Source: Streptomyces sp. AC550_RSS872
Lineage (GTDB): Bacteria; Actinomycetota; Actinomycetes; Streptomycetales; Streptomycetaceae
Length of the DNA stretch: 64,000 nucleotides
Reading direction: 5' to 3'
Assembly: GCF_019049285.1 (NCBI RefSeq)
Contig: NZ_JAGMUL010000063.1
Coordinates: 1-64,000, forward strand
Both the position numbers and the translations under genes were made by a program. The notes below the pieces were generated by a model, which saw nothing but the letters and a program-made list of their open reading frames with translations, searched no databases and had not been told where the DNA came from. Shown in pieces: positions 50,585 through 58,366 of this stretch. Position 1 is the first letter of the stretch. Each line of letters opens with the position of its first letter.

Positions 50585-51460
50585 ATGACGCAGCTTTCGG
50601 CTGCCCAGACGCCTCAGGCGAAGACCTCCGACAGCAGCAAGGCGCTGTACGGGGGGAAGGGCACCCGCCGCATCACTGTTCGGGACATCGCCCTCGCCAA
50701 GGAGCGGGGCGAGAAGTGGCCCATGCTCACCGCCTACGACGCGATGACCGCGTCCGTCTTCGACGAGGCCGGCATCCCGGTCATGCTCGTCGGCGACTCC
50801 GCGGGCAACTGTCACCTCGGGTACGAGACCACCGTGCCCGTCACGCTCGACGAGATGACCATGCTGTCGGCCGCCGTCGTACGGGGCACCTCACGCGCCC
50901 TGATCGTCGGCGACCTGCCCTTCGGTTCGTACCAGGAGGGCCCGGTGCAGGCGCTGCGCTCGGCGACCCGGCTGGTCAAGGAGGCGGGCGTCGGCGCGGT
51001 CAAGCTGGAGGGCGGCGAGCGCTCGCACGACCAGATCCGCCTGCTGGTCGAGTCCGGCATCCCGGTCATGGCCCACATCGGCCTGACCCCGCAGTCCGTC
51101 AACGCCATGGGCTACCGCGTCCAGGGCCGCGGCGAGGAGGCGGCCCAGCAGCTGCTGCGCGACGCGAAGGCGGTCCAGGACGCGGGCGCGTTCGCGGTCG
51201 TACTGGAACTGGTACCGGCGGAGCTCGCGGCCGAGGTCACCCGCGTCCTGCACATCCCGACGGTCGGCATCGGCGCCGGTCCGCAGACGGACGCGCAGGT
51301 CCTGGTCTGGACGGACATGCTGGGCCTGACCGGCGGCCGCGTCCCCAAGTTCGTAAAGCAGTACGCCAACCTCCGCGAGGTCATGGGCAACGCGGCGAAG
51401 GCGTTCGCGGAAGACGTGGTCGGCGGAACGTTCCCGCTGGAGGAGCACTCCGTCCACTGA
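50585..51460 (+). CDS. panB: 3-methyl-2-oxobutanoate hydroxymethyltransferase
   Basis: A 291-residue PanB (ketopantoate hydroxymethyltransferase), first step of pantothenate synthesis. Signature stretches: WPMLTAYDAMTASVFDEAGI, MLVGDSAGNCHLGYETTVPV (metal-binding Asp), DLPFGSYQEGPVQAL, VKLEGGERS and VMAHIGLTPQSV. The N-terminal 30 residues are extra and low in conservation. ATG 50585 follows GAAGGAGCC. A hairpin follows the stop. No panC or panD adjoins it. Confidence 0.94.
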   Translation: MTQLSAAQTPQAKTSDSSKALYGGKGTRRITVRDIALAKERGEKWPMLTAYDAMTASVFDEAGIPVMLVGDSAGNCHLGYETTVPVTLDEMTMLSAAVVRGTSRALIVGDLPFGSYQEGPVQALRSATRLVKEAGVGAVKLEGGERSHDQIRLLVESGIPVMAHIGLTPQSVNAMGYRVQGRGEEAAQQLLRDAKAVQDAGAFAVVLELVPAELAAEVTRVLHIPTVGIGAGPQTDAQVLVWTDMLGLTGGRVPKFVKQYANLREVMGNAAKAFAEDVVGGTFPLEEHSVH

Positions 51461-51499
51461 GCCATACCGGGCCCACAGAGCCACTGCGGCACCACCGCG

Positions 51500-51533
51500 A
51501 CAGCCCGCCGATCTTCCCCCGTCGGCGGGCTGT
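51500..51533 (+). terminator. terminator of panB
   Basis: ACAGCCCGCCGA (51500) pairs perfectly with TCGGCGGGCTGT (51522) around a 10-base loop, 40 bp past the panB stop. A strong intrinsic hairpin without a T-run. Confidence 0.75.
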
Positions 51534-51625
51534 CGCCTTCGCGCCAAACCGGCGCCGCTCTCGCGCAGCTGGTTGCTCCCCGTCGTGGTTCCTCAATTGA
51601 TGGTTGCTCCGGGGGCGCGGCCCAG

Positions 51626-51757
51626 GGGGTGTTCTGAAAGTCCCGCACGGCACCCAAGGCCCCGCACGCACCCTCGCCGCACCGGCCAAAGGCCCAAGTA
51701 GCAGCCGCTTTTGCCGCGGCGGGCGCGGGCACCGCACGGGACTTTCAAAACAGCCCC
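51626..51757. mobile_element. 132-bp MITE-like element (GGGGTGTT family)
   Basis: Ends GGGGTGTTCTGAAAGTCCCG and CGGGACTTTCAAAACAGCCCC are inverted repeats, shared with the 73-bp element at 28501. The centre differs in length and sequence. On the gene strand the element starts directly after TA of the SDR stop codon, in CTAG. Non-coding. Confidence 0.82.
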
Positions 51758-52488
51758 TAGTCGACCACGAGGCCGGCGGTGAGGTTGAGCTCCGAGGCTG
51801 TCATCGTTCGGGCCCAGTCGGATGCGGCGAAGACCGCGGCGTTGGCGACATCGTCGTAGAGCGGGCGCCTGGTCAGCAGCGCTCCTTCAGCGGCCCGGTT
51901 CTCCTCGCCCGGCGCGGGAGAGCCGGGCGAGAGCAGCCAGGCGACGCGCACGCCGTGCGGGCCGAGCTCCGATGCGAGCTGCCGGCAGGCACCGGCAAGG
52001 GCGGACCAGGCGATGTGTGAACCGCCCAGGTCGGGGATGGCCTCGCGTCCGCCGCCCATGACCAGAATGACGCCGCTGCCTTTTCGGACCATGTGCCGCG
52101 CCGCTGCGGTAGCGGTGGTGAGGGTGGTCGTCACCGCCTTCGTGACGGGGCGGAGCACATCCGCCACGGCCATGTCGAGGAGCGGGATCCCCTGGATGTC
52201 GTCGTTGGACGTGGCGTTGAAGCAGATATCGATTCCGCGGCCCGGACTGCCCTGTGCGGCCACGGCGTCGGCATGGCGGGCAACGGCGTCGCGGTCCGTC
52301 GCGTCCAGCTCGGCGACATGCGCGGCTCCACCGTCGTCCCGGATACGCCGCGCGACCTCTTCGAGCGGCGGAACCGTCCTTCCGGTGAGATGGACGACGG
52401 CGCCCTCACGCGCGAAGCCGCGGGCGACCGCCGCCCCCACCGCTCCAGAACCGCCATGGACGATCGCCGTCCTGTCAGTCAGCAACAT
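51757..52488 (-). CDS. SDR-fold protein lacking the YxxxK catalytic pair
   Basis: A 243-residue Rossmann protein of the SDR type with the cofactor motif HGGSGAVGAAVARGF (11-25), GRTVPPLEEV and a Gly-rich segment ILVMGGGREAIPDLGG. The catalytic Tyr/Lys segment reads SHIAWSALAGACRQLA, so both Tyr and Lys are absent, the serine position is Gly, and NNAG is FNATS. It is probably not a working dehydrogenase, unless it is a decayed one. The stop is next to a MITE-like element. An MFS remnant lies upstream. Confidence 0.78.
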   Translation of the reverse strand: MLLTDRTAIVHGGSGAVGAAVARGFAREGAVVHLTGRTVPPLEEVARRIRDDGGAAHVAELDATDRDAVARHADAVAAQGSPGRGIDICFNATSNDDIQGIPLLDMAVADVLRPVTKAVTTTLTTATAAARHMVRKGSGVILVMGGGREAIPDLGGSHIAWSALAGACRQLASELGPHGVRVAWLLSPGSPAPGEENRAAEGALLTRRPLYDDVANAAVFAASDWARTMTASELNLTAGLVVD

Positions 52489-52545
52489 GACTCTCTCCTC
52501 GTGACGGAGGCAGCTGCCCGTGCGGACCCGAGCGAGGAGGAAAAC

Positions 52546-52790
52546 TCATCGCACGTCGCCGGCGTCTTCCTCCGCCCCGCCCGTCGATCCGAACGAAACG
52601 CCCCGGGCCTTCTCATCGTCCGCCGCGGGAGCGAGCCTGCGCACCTGGGCGACAGCAGGGCCGCGCAGATGGCCGTGACGCTCATGGCGGCGCACCCCGC
52701 CGGAGCCGCCCGGGTGCCGACGAGGCCGGCGACGGGTCCGGCCACGAGCAGTCCGAGCGGGGCGAAGGCCGGCGAGCCGAACCAGTCACG
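52546..52790 (-). pseudogene. C-terminal remnant of an MFS transporter
   Basis: Minus-strand reading gives DWFGSPAFAPLGLLVAGPVA, then GLVGTRAAPAGCAAMSVTAI and CAALLSP, the last helices of an MFS exporter. The frame then slips by one base, and the next frame ends QVRRLAPAADDEKARGV with a stop at 52546. There is no 5' part. It lies between the SDR-fold gene and the sedolisin gene. Confidence 0.65.
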
Positions 52791-52865
52791 TCGGGCCGCG
52801 CCACGACAGGGCGACGCGGGCCCGGCCTGTGCCGGCGCCGCGCCGCCCTTGACGTACCCGGCAGG

Positions 52866-54806
52866 TCAGCGGCGATACGACTCCACGTATCCGCCCGCCG
52901 GCGTCCCGACCCCGGTCACGTCGTCGTACCCCTTCACGGCGCTCAGCGAGCTGTCCTTGCCGACGCTGCGTACGGACGTGGCCAGGCCGCCCTTCGCGTC
53001 GTACCCGTTGACGAAGTCGACACGCGCCACCGCGAGCCCCGCCCCCGTCGGGTTGTCGGTGACGTCGTGGTACGCCTTCGACCCGTACCGCGCGTAGATC
53101 GACGGGTTGGCGAAACCGATCGGCTTCCCGCCGCTGGCCTCCTGCGCGAGGGCCTGGACGGCCGCGATGACCGGCGCCGCCAGCGAGGTGCCGCCGAGCC
53201 GGTACTCGTCGTACGCCTGCGTCCTTCCGTCCGGCATGGTCTGTGTCTGGCCCACCAGGAACCCGGTGTTCGGGTCGGCGATGGCCGCGATGTCCGGGAC
53301 GACACGGTTGCCGTCCGCGTTGTTGGCCGTGGCCAGCGCGTCCGGCACGACGCCCTGCTGCCAGTCCGGCTCGGCGACGGTCCTGCTGGTGCCGCCGCCC
53401 GCGCCCGAGTTGAAGGCGCCGGGGAAGTCGGTCCAGCTCTTGCCGTCGGCCGACAGGACCGCCTTCTCGGTGCCCCAGCCGGTCTCCCACAGGTACGTGT
53501 CGCCCTTGCCGACCGCCAGCGAGGTCCCGCCGACCGCCGTCACCCACGCCGAACTCGCCGGGATCTCGACCTGCTTGGTCCCGCTGCTCGCGACCTCGTC
53601 GCCGTCGTCGCCGGAGGAGTAGTAGAAGCCGATGCCCTCGACCGCGCCGAACTGGAAGACCTGGTCGTAGGCGGCCGCGAGGTCGGGCGTCTGGGCGGCC
53701 TCCACCTCGCCCCAGGAGTTGGAGACGATGTCGGCCAGGTGGTTGTCGACGATCTTGCCGAGCGAGTCGAGGAGGTCCTCGTCGTGGCAGGAGGCGGCGC
53801 CCACGTACGTGATCTGCGCGCCGGGCGCGACCGCGTGCACGGCCTCGACGTCGAGGGTCTCCTCGCCGTACCAGCCGGCCGCCGAGCACTCCTTGGTCCG
53901 CGTGTACTTCGCCGGCAGGACCTGACGCAACTGACCTCTGGTGTAGGCCGCGTCGCCGTGCCTCTTCGCGTAGGTGGCCGCGTCGTAGGCGATGGTCGGG
54001 GAGGCGTACGCGTCGGTGATGGCGATGCGCACGCCCTTGCCGGTGCGCTTGCCGGCGCCGTACGCGGCGCGCAGCTGCTTGCCGGTGTAGCCCTTCACGG
54101 CGTACGGGATCTTCGTGCCGTACGCGTCCGGCAGCGTGCTCGCCACGTTCGAGCCGTGGTACGTCGAGAAGGGCCCGGAGTTGCGGAACACCGTCGCAGG
54201 CGGCGGGAGCCGGTCCTTGTGGCTCGCCAGGTGCGGGGCGTTGTCGAGGCCGGTGACGGTCAGGACGGCGTCCTTCAGCGCGTCCGGCACCGAGGGAGGC
54301 GTCGTCGGCGCGCGGTAAGTCCTCGCACCCTTGGCGTAGTTGTGCAGCTGGGTGCCGAACGCCTTCTCCGCCGCTGCCACATCGCCGGAGACGGCGACAT
54401 AGTGCTGCGTGACGCCCGTGACCTTCAGGCCGGAGGAGGTCAACCACCCTTTCACAGCTGCGACTTGGGCCTCGCTGGCGCCGAAGCGTGCCCGGGCCCG
54501 GTCGGCCGGCAGGTACTTGCCGAACGACGCCGAGCGCGGGTCCGACACGGACTTCGCGTACGCGGCGAGGCCGGCCGCGTCCCGGCCCGCGAGGTAGACG
54601 CGTGCGGACACCCGTGCGCCGTCCGGGGCCGCGCCCTCGTCCGCCCTGGCCGTGGCCCACGCGGGCTTGGTCCCGGCGAGCCGGTCACGCCCCGGGTTGT
54701 CCGCGGCGTGCGCCGCCGGTATGCCGAGCGCCAGCGCGCCGGTGAGCAGAGGCAGTGTCGCCGCCAGACTCACGGAGGTGCGCAGCGCGGCACGTCGAGA
54801 TCTCAT
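52866..54806 (-). CDS. secreted S53 family peptidase (sedolisin)
   Basis: A 646-residue serine-carboxyl protease precursor: signal peptide (SLAATLPLLTGALALGIPAA, cut near HAA-D), pro-domain (residues 40-220, with VAVSGDVAAAEKAFGTQLHN) and catalytic domain. The sedolisin Glu/Asp pair is in GEETLDVEAVHAVAPGA, the oxyanion Asp region in SNSWGEVE and the nucleophile Ser in LGGTSLAAPV; a Ca2+ site near GYDDVTGVGTPAGGY closes the domain. Active at low pH outside the cell. Starts at ATG 54806. Confidence 0.92.
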   Translation of the reverse strand: MRSRRAALRTSVSLAATLPLLTGALALGIPAAHAADNPGRDRLAGTKPAWATARADEGAAPDGARVSARVYLAGRDAAGLAAYAKSVSDPRSASFGKYLPADRARARFGASEAQVAAVKGWLTSSGLKVTGVTQHYVAVSGDVAAAEKAFGTQLHNYAKGARTYRAPTTPPSVPDALKDAVLTVTGLDNAPHLASHKDRLPPPATVFRNSGPFSTYHGSNVASTLPDAYGTKIPYAVKGYTGKQLRAAYGAGKRTGKGVRIAITDAYASPTIAYDAATYAKRHGDAAYTRGQLRQVLPAKYTRTKECSAAGWYGEETLDVEAVHAVAPGAQITYVGAASCHDEDLLDSLGKIVDNHLADIVSNSWGEVEAAQTPDLAAAYDQVFQFGAVEGIGFYYSSGDDGDEVASSGTKQVEIPASSAWVTAVGGTSLAVGKGDTYLWETGWGTEKAVLSADGKSWTDFPGAFNSGAGGGTSRTVAEPDWQQGVVPDALATANNADGNRVVPDIAAIADPNTGFLVGQTQTMPDGRTQAYDEYRLGGTSLAAPVIAAVQALAQEASGGKPIGFANPSIYARYGSKAYHDVTDNPTGAGLAVARVDFVNGYDAKGGLATSVRSVGKDSSLSAVKGYDDVTGVGTPAGGYVESYRR

Positions 54807-54946
54807 GGAACCCCCTGTGCGATTCGTGTGCGAGTGGATCACCCGACGGTGGCCACTCAATCGCCGAACCGTTCACGCGAGGGGAATGCCCGGACCAAGA
54901 AGGTCCCAACTAACCTAATGACAACGCCATTTCACAGCCGCACGCG

Positions 54947-55570
54947 CTACGACCCCGGCTTCTCGCCCCGCTTCTTCAGCAGGTCCGCCATCAGGTCGAT
55001 CTCCGACTGCTGCGCGTCCACCATGCCCTGCGCGAGCCGCTTCTCCACCTCGACGTCGCACTTGTCGACACAGCCCTCGGCCATGTGGATGCCGCCCTTG
55101 TGATGGGCCGTCATCAACTGGAGGAAGAAGACCTCCGCCTGCTTGCCGCTAAGGCCCTGAAGCTTCTTCATCTCCGCGTCGGTCGCCATCCCCGGCATCA
55201 GCGAGCCGTCGCCGGCGGAGGGCATGCCGCCCATGCCCATCCAGGTCATCGGCGGCTGCGCCGACACCTTCGGCAGCCCCCACAGATCCAGCCAGCCCAG
55301 CAGCATGCCGCGCTGGTTGGCCTGCGTCTGCGCGATGTCGTACGCGAGCAGGCGCACCTCCTTGTCGTCCGTGCGGTCCCGCACGATGTACGACATCTCC
55401 ACGGCCTGCTGATGGTGCACCGCCATGTCCCGCGCGAACCCGGCGTCCGCCGAGTCGGCGTCCGGCGTATCGCTCGAACCGCCGTCCTCGGCGACGGCGT
55501 AGGTGAGCGCGCCGACCGCGACGAGCACGGCCGCCGCGGTCCCGGCGATCCAGCCGACGTGCTTCCTCAC
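54947..55570 (-). CDS. DUF305 (ferritin-like) membrane-anchored protein
   Basis: A 207-residue protein with an N-terminal helix (WIAGTAAAVLVAVGALTYAV) and a DUF305 domain: the paired motifs MAVHHQQAVEM and TAHHKGGIHMAE, between which lies a Met-rich loop (MTWMGMGGMPSAGDGSLMPG) that could bind Cu or another soft metal. It faces outside the membrane. GTG 55570 overlaps the DUF3105 stop (GTGA), so both proteins are translated together. Confidence 0.85.
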   Translation of the reverse strand: MRKHVGWIAGTAAAVLVAVGALTYAVAEDGGSSDTPDADSADAGFARDMAVHHQQAVEMSYIVRDRTDDKEVRLLAYDIAQTQANQRGMLLGWLDLWGLPKVSAQPPMTWMGMGGMPSAGDGSLMPGMATDAEMKKLQGLSGKQAEVFFLQLMTAHHKGGIHMAEGCVDKCDVEVEKRLAQGMVDAQQSEIDLMADLLKKRGEKPGS

Positions 55571-56229
55571 TCCGACAGACCACCCGTGCACGCCGCGCCC
55601 GGCTCGGGCGTCTGCTTGCCCTGGACGTACGTCTCGAAGAACTTGGCCACGTTCGGGTCGTCCGCGCCCGTCACGGTGCGCTGGTGCCCCCACGCGGTGA
55701 GCATGATCGGGTCCTTCTGCTTCTCGTCCGGGCTCATCAGCGTGTACGGCGTCTGCTTCACCTTCGCCGTCAGCTTCTCGATGTCGCTCTTGGACGCCTT
55801 GGAGGTGTACGTCACCCAGACAGCGCCGTGCTCCAGCGAGTGCACGGCGTGCTCGTTCTTCAGCTCCTTGGTGTAGACGTCGCCGTTGCAGTTCATCCAC
55901 ACCTGGTTGTGGTCACCGCCGACCGGCGGCTCCGAGGGGTACTTCACGCTCTTGGCGACATGGGTGCGCCCGAGCTTCCCCTCCCAGGTCCGCACGCCGT
56001 CCTCGCCGGTGACGAACTTGCCGGTGGTCTTCGAGTCGACCGCCTCGGCGCCGTCGTCGGACTGCGACCGGATGAGCACGACACCGCCGACGACGAGACC
56101 GGCGACGACCACCGTGCTGGCCGCGATCGTGAGGATGCGGTTGCGACGCTCACGAGCACGCTCGGCACGCCGCATCTCTTCTATTCGCGCTTGCCGCGAA
56201 GTGTTGCTCTTGTTCTTGGCGGAGCCCAT
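55567..56229 (-). CDS. DUF3105 membrane-anchored protein
   Basis: A 220-residue protein with a basic N-terminal tail (RQARIEEMRRAERARERRN), one membrane helix (ILTIAASTVVVAGLVVGGVV) and an outer DUF3105 domain: PPVGGDHNQVWMNCNGDVYT and EHAVHSLEHGAVWVTY with several histidines, suggesting metal binding. It is the first gene of a two-gene operon with the DUF305 protein. Function is not known; metal homeostasis is inferred. Confidence 0.85.
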   Translation of the reverse strand: MGSAKNKSNTSRQARIEEMRRAERARERRNRILTIAASTVVVAGLVVGGVVLIRSQSDDGAEAVDSKTTGKFVTGEDGVRTWEGKLGRTHVAKSVKYPSEPPVGGDHNQVWMNCNGDVYTKELKNEHAVHSLEHGAVWVTYTSKASKSDIEKLTAKVKQTPYTLMSPDEKQKDPIMLTAWGHQRTVTGADDPNVAKFFETYVQGKQTPEPGAACTGGLSE

Positions 56230-56355
56230 GAGGCGTTGTCCTTCTGGCGAATGGGACGGTCGGGTCCGCTGATCGTAAGGGGGAAGGTGGGACGTCTCGT
56301 AGGGCGGGCGCGGGAAAGGCCGGGGGAAAGGCCGGATCGTTCCGATCCGGCCAAT

Positions 56356-56378
56356 ATTTTGAATCGTGGATGCGCATT
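56356..56378 (+). promoter_or_regulatory. NsrR-type operator at the nsrR promoter
   Basis: ATTTTGAATCG-T-GGATGCGCATT has the 11-1-11 structure of Streptomyces NsrR sites. Its half-sites match the stronger hmp site at 58093 at about seven of nine informative positions each. It lies 17 bp upstream of the nsrR start, so NsrR would repress its own gene. Confidence 0.6.
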
Positions 56379-56394
56379 ATCTACGCTGCGGAAC

Positions 56395-56829
56395 ATGCGG
56401 CTGTTGCGCTCCACCGACCTGGCACTGCGCCTTCTGATGCGGCTCGCCGTCCTGGGGGACGCCACCCCGACGACCCGCGAGGTCGCGGCGGACATGGAGG
56501 TGCCGTACACGCACGCCGCCAAGGTCGTCGCCGAGTTGCAGCACATGGGCCTGGTGGACGCCCGCCGGGGGCGCGGCGGCGGGCTCTCCCTCAGCGACCG
56601 GGGCCGTACCGCGTCGGTCGGCGCGATCGTGCGGGCCTTCGAGGGCGACGGCGACGTCGTCGAGTGCGAGGGCGACCACCCCTGTCCGCTGCACTCCGGC
56701 TGCCGGCTGCGCGGCGCGCTGCGGCGGGCCCAGGAGGCCTTCTACGCCTCGCTGGACCCGCTGACGGTGACCGACGTGACCGCGGACCCCACGGGGCCGC
56801 TGCTGCTGGAGATCGGCCGGACGCCCTGA
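56395..56829 (+). CDS. nsrR: NsrR, Rrf2-family nitric-oxide-sensing repressor
   Basis: A 144-residue Rrf2 protein with a winged HTH (TTREVAADMEVPYTHAAKVV) and three cysteines at 91, 97 and 103 (CEGDHPCPLHSGC), the 6-6 spacing of the [4Fe-4S] cluster ligands in S. coelicolor NsrR. Nitric oxide destroys the cluster and lifts repression. Convergent with hmp, which it should control. A palindrome just upstream suggests autoregulation. Confidence 0.93.
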   Translation: MRLLRSTDLALRLLMRLAVLGDATPTTREVAADMEVPYTHAAKVVAELQHMGLVDARRGRGGGLSLSDRGRTASVGAIVRAFEGDGDVVECEGDHPCPLHSGCRLRGALRRAQEAFYASLDPLTVTDVTADPTGPLLLEIGRTP

Positions 56830-56847
56830 GACCCGGCTCGCCTCGGC

Positions 56848-58047
56848 TCAGCCCGCCTGCGCCAGCCAGAGGTCGGGCCCGAACACCTCGTAGTGGATGT
56901 CGGCCGGCGCCACACCCTTGCCGATCAGCTGCGTCCGCACCGCCCGCATGAAGGGCAGCGGCCCGCACAGGTACGCGCGCGTGCCTGCGGGTACGGCGAT
57001 GCCGGCCAGGTCGACCAGGCCGGTGCGGTGGGAGGCCTCGGCGTCGTCGGCGTCCGCCTCGTAGAAGAAGTGGACGGACGCGTCCGCCAGCTTCTCCGCG
57101 TACGCCTCGTGGTCGGGGCGCAGGGCGTGCTCTGCGGGGGAGCGGTCGCCGTGCACGACGAGCACCGGGCCTTCGTGCCCGGTGTCCACCAGGTGCCCCA
57201 GCATCGCGACGATCGGCGTCACGCCGATGCCGGCGGAGGCGAGGAGCAGCGGGGCGGCGGCGCCCGTGTCGCCGAGGGCGAGATCACCGGAGGGCGCCGA
57301 CAGGCTCAGCCGGCCGCCGACGTCCACGCGCGCGTGGAGGTGGTTCGAGACCTCGCCGTCGGGAGCCGCGTCGCCCAGAACCCGCTTCACACTGATCTGG
57401 CGTACGGGAGAGCCGGGGGCGGCGGAGAGGCTGTACTGGCGTATCTGCCGGGCCCCGTCCGGCAGCTCGACCCGGACGGAGACGTACTGCCCGGCCCGGA
57501 AGTCCGGCGCCGGGCGGCCGTCGGCCGGACGCAGCCGGAAGGTGGCGACGTCGGCGGTCTCCTCGACACGCCCCACGACCTCCCACTCCCGCCAACCGCT
57601 CCCGCCGCGCTCCTCGTACAGCCGCTTCTCGATCGCGACCAGCGCGTTCGCCATCAGCCAGTAGACCTCGTCCCAGGCGGCCGCGACCTCGGGCGTGACG
57701 GCCTCGCCGAGCACCTCGGCGACGGCGGCGAAGAGGTGCTCGTGGACGAGCGCGTACTGCTCCGCCGTGACGCCCAGGGAGGCGTGCTTGTGGGCGATGC
57801 GGCCCAGCATCGCGTCGGGCCGCTCGTCGGGGTGGTCCACGAGGTACGTCGCGAACGCGGCGATCGACCCCGCGAGGGCCTGCCGCTGGGTGCCGGCCGC
57901 CTGGTTGCCGCGGTTGAAGAGGTCGCGCAACAGGTCGGGGCGGGCGGTGAACAACCCGGCGTAGAAGCGCTCGGTGATCTCGCCGATGGCCCCGCCGACG
58001 ACGGGAAGGGTGGCACGCACGGTGGCGGCGGACTGCTCGGACAGCAT
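56848..58047 (-). CDS. hmp: flavohemoprotein Hmp (nitric oxide dioxygenase)
   Basis: A 399-residue flavohemoglobin: globin domain (B10 Tyr29 in ERFYAGLF, proximal His88 in IAHKHASLG), FAD domain (RQYSLSAAPGS) and NAD domain (LLASAGIGVTPIVAML, YLCGPLPFMRAV). It turns nitric oxide to nitrate with O2 and NAD(P)H in the cytoplasm. ATG 58047 starts 46 bp from an NsrR palindrome. It faces nsrR tail-to-tail, 18 bp apart. Confidence 0.94.
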   Translation of the reverse strand: MLSEQSAATVRATLPVVGGAIGEITERFYAGLFTARPDLLRDLFNRGNQAAGTQRQALAGSIAAFATYLVDHPDERPDAMLGRIAHKHASLGVTAEQYALVHEHLFAAVAEVLGEAVTPEVAAAWDEVYWLMANALVAIEKRLYEERGGSGWREWEVVGRVEETADVATFRLRPADGRPAPDFRAGQYVSVRVELPDGARQIRQYSLSAAPGSPVRQISVKRVLGDAAPDGEVSNHLHARVDVGGRLSLSAPSGDLALGDTGAAAPLLLASAGIGVTPIVAMLGHLVDTGHEGPVLVVHGDRSPAEHALRPDHEAYAEKLADASVHFFYEADADDAEASHRTGLVDLAGIAVPAGTRAYLCGPLPFMRAVRTQLIGKGVAPADIHYEVFGPDLWLAQAG

Positions 58048-58092
58048 CGGGTCTCCTCAGGCTCGATCGGGCCGATCCGGTGCCACCATTAA

Positions 58093-58115
58093 AACTTGCA
58101 TCCAAGATGCAAATT
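58093..58115 (-). promoter_or_regulatory. NsrR operator at the hmp promoter
   Basis: AACTTGCATCC-A-AGATGCAAATT: an 11-1-11 palindrome with nine of eleven paired positions and a perfect TTGCATC/GATGCAA core, in an AT-rich promoter region 46-68 bp upstream of hmp. It agrees with the described architecture of Streptomyces NsrR sites. Confidence 0.82.
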
Positions 58116-58366
58116 AAAGCGGGGTGGGTCCTGTGGGGCCGGGCATTACGGATGGCGGTCCGAGCAGGCAAGATGGGCGGCAGAGCAGTGCACCGGCACC
58201 ACGGAGGGACACCTGCCGTATGCCGGGAGTTCGACCCGGGGTCGCTTCGGCGATCAAGGTGCGCAACGCGCCTGAAATGGTGTTGTGGTGTGATGCTCAG
58301 GTGCCCGACCGCCTCCCGCCGCACCGGAGACAGGCGGCCTGACCAGCAAGGATGGGGAAGCGCAAG
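58116..58366 (+). other. leader region of the glutamine-synthetase-like gene
   Basis: About 250 bp between the hmp operator and the glutamine-synthetase-like start. It must carry that gene's promoter. I see no clear GlnR-type a/b box pair, small ORF or RNA fold worth calling. Confidence 0.5.

Noticed and set aside
53067..55103. 678-codon plus-strand frame across the sedolisin gene
   Set aside because: Antisense to the S53 peptidase; no motif.
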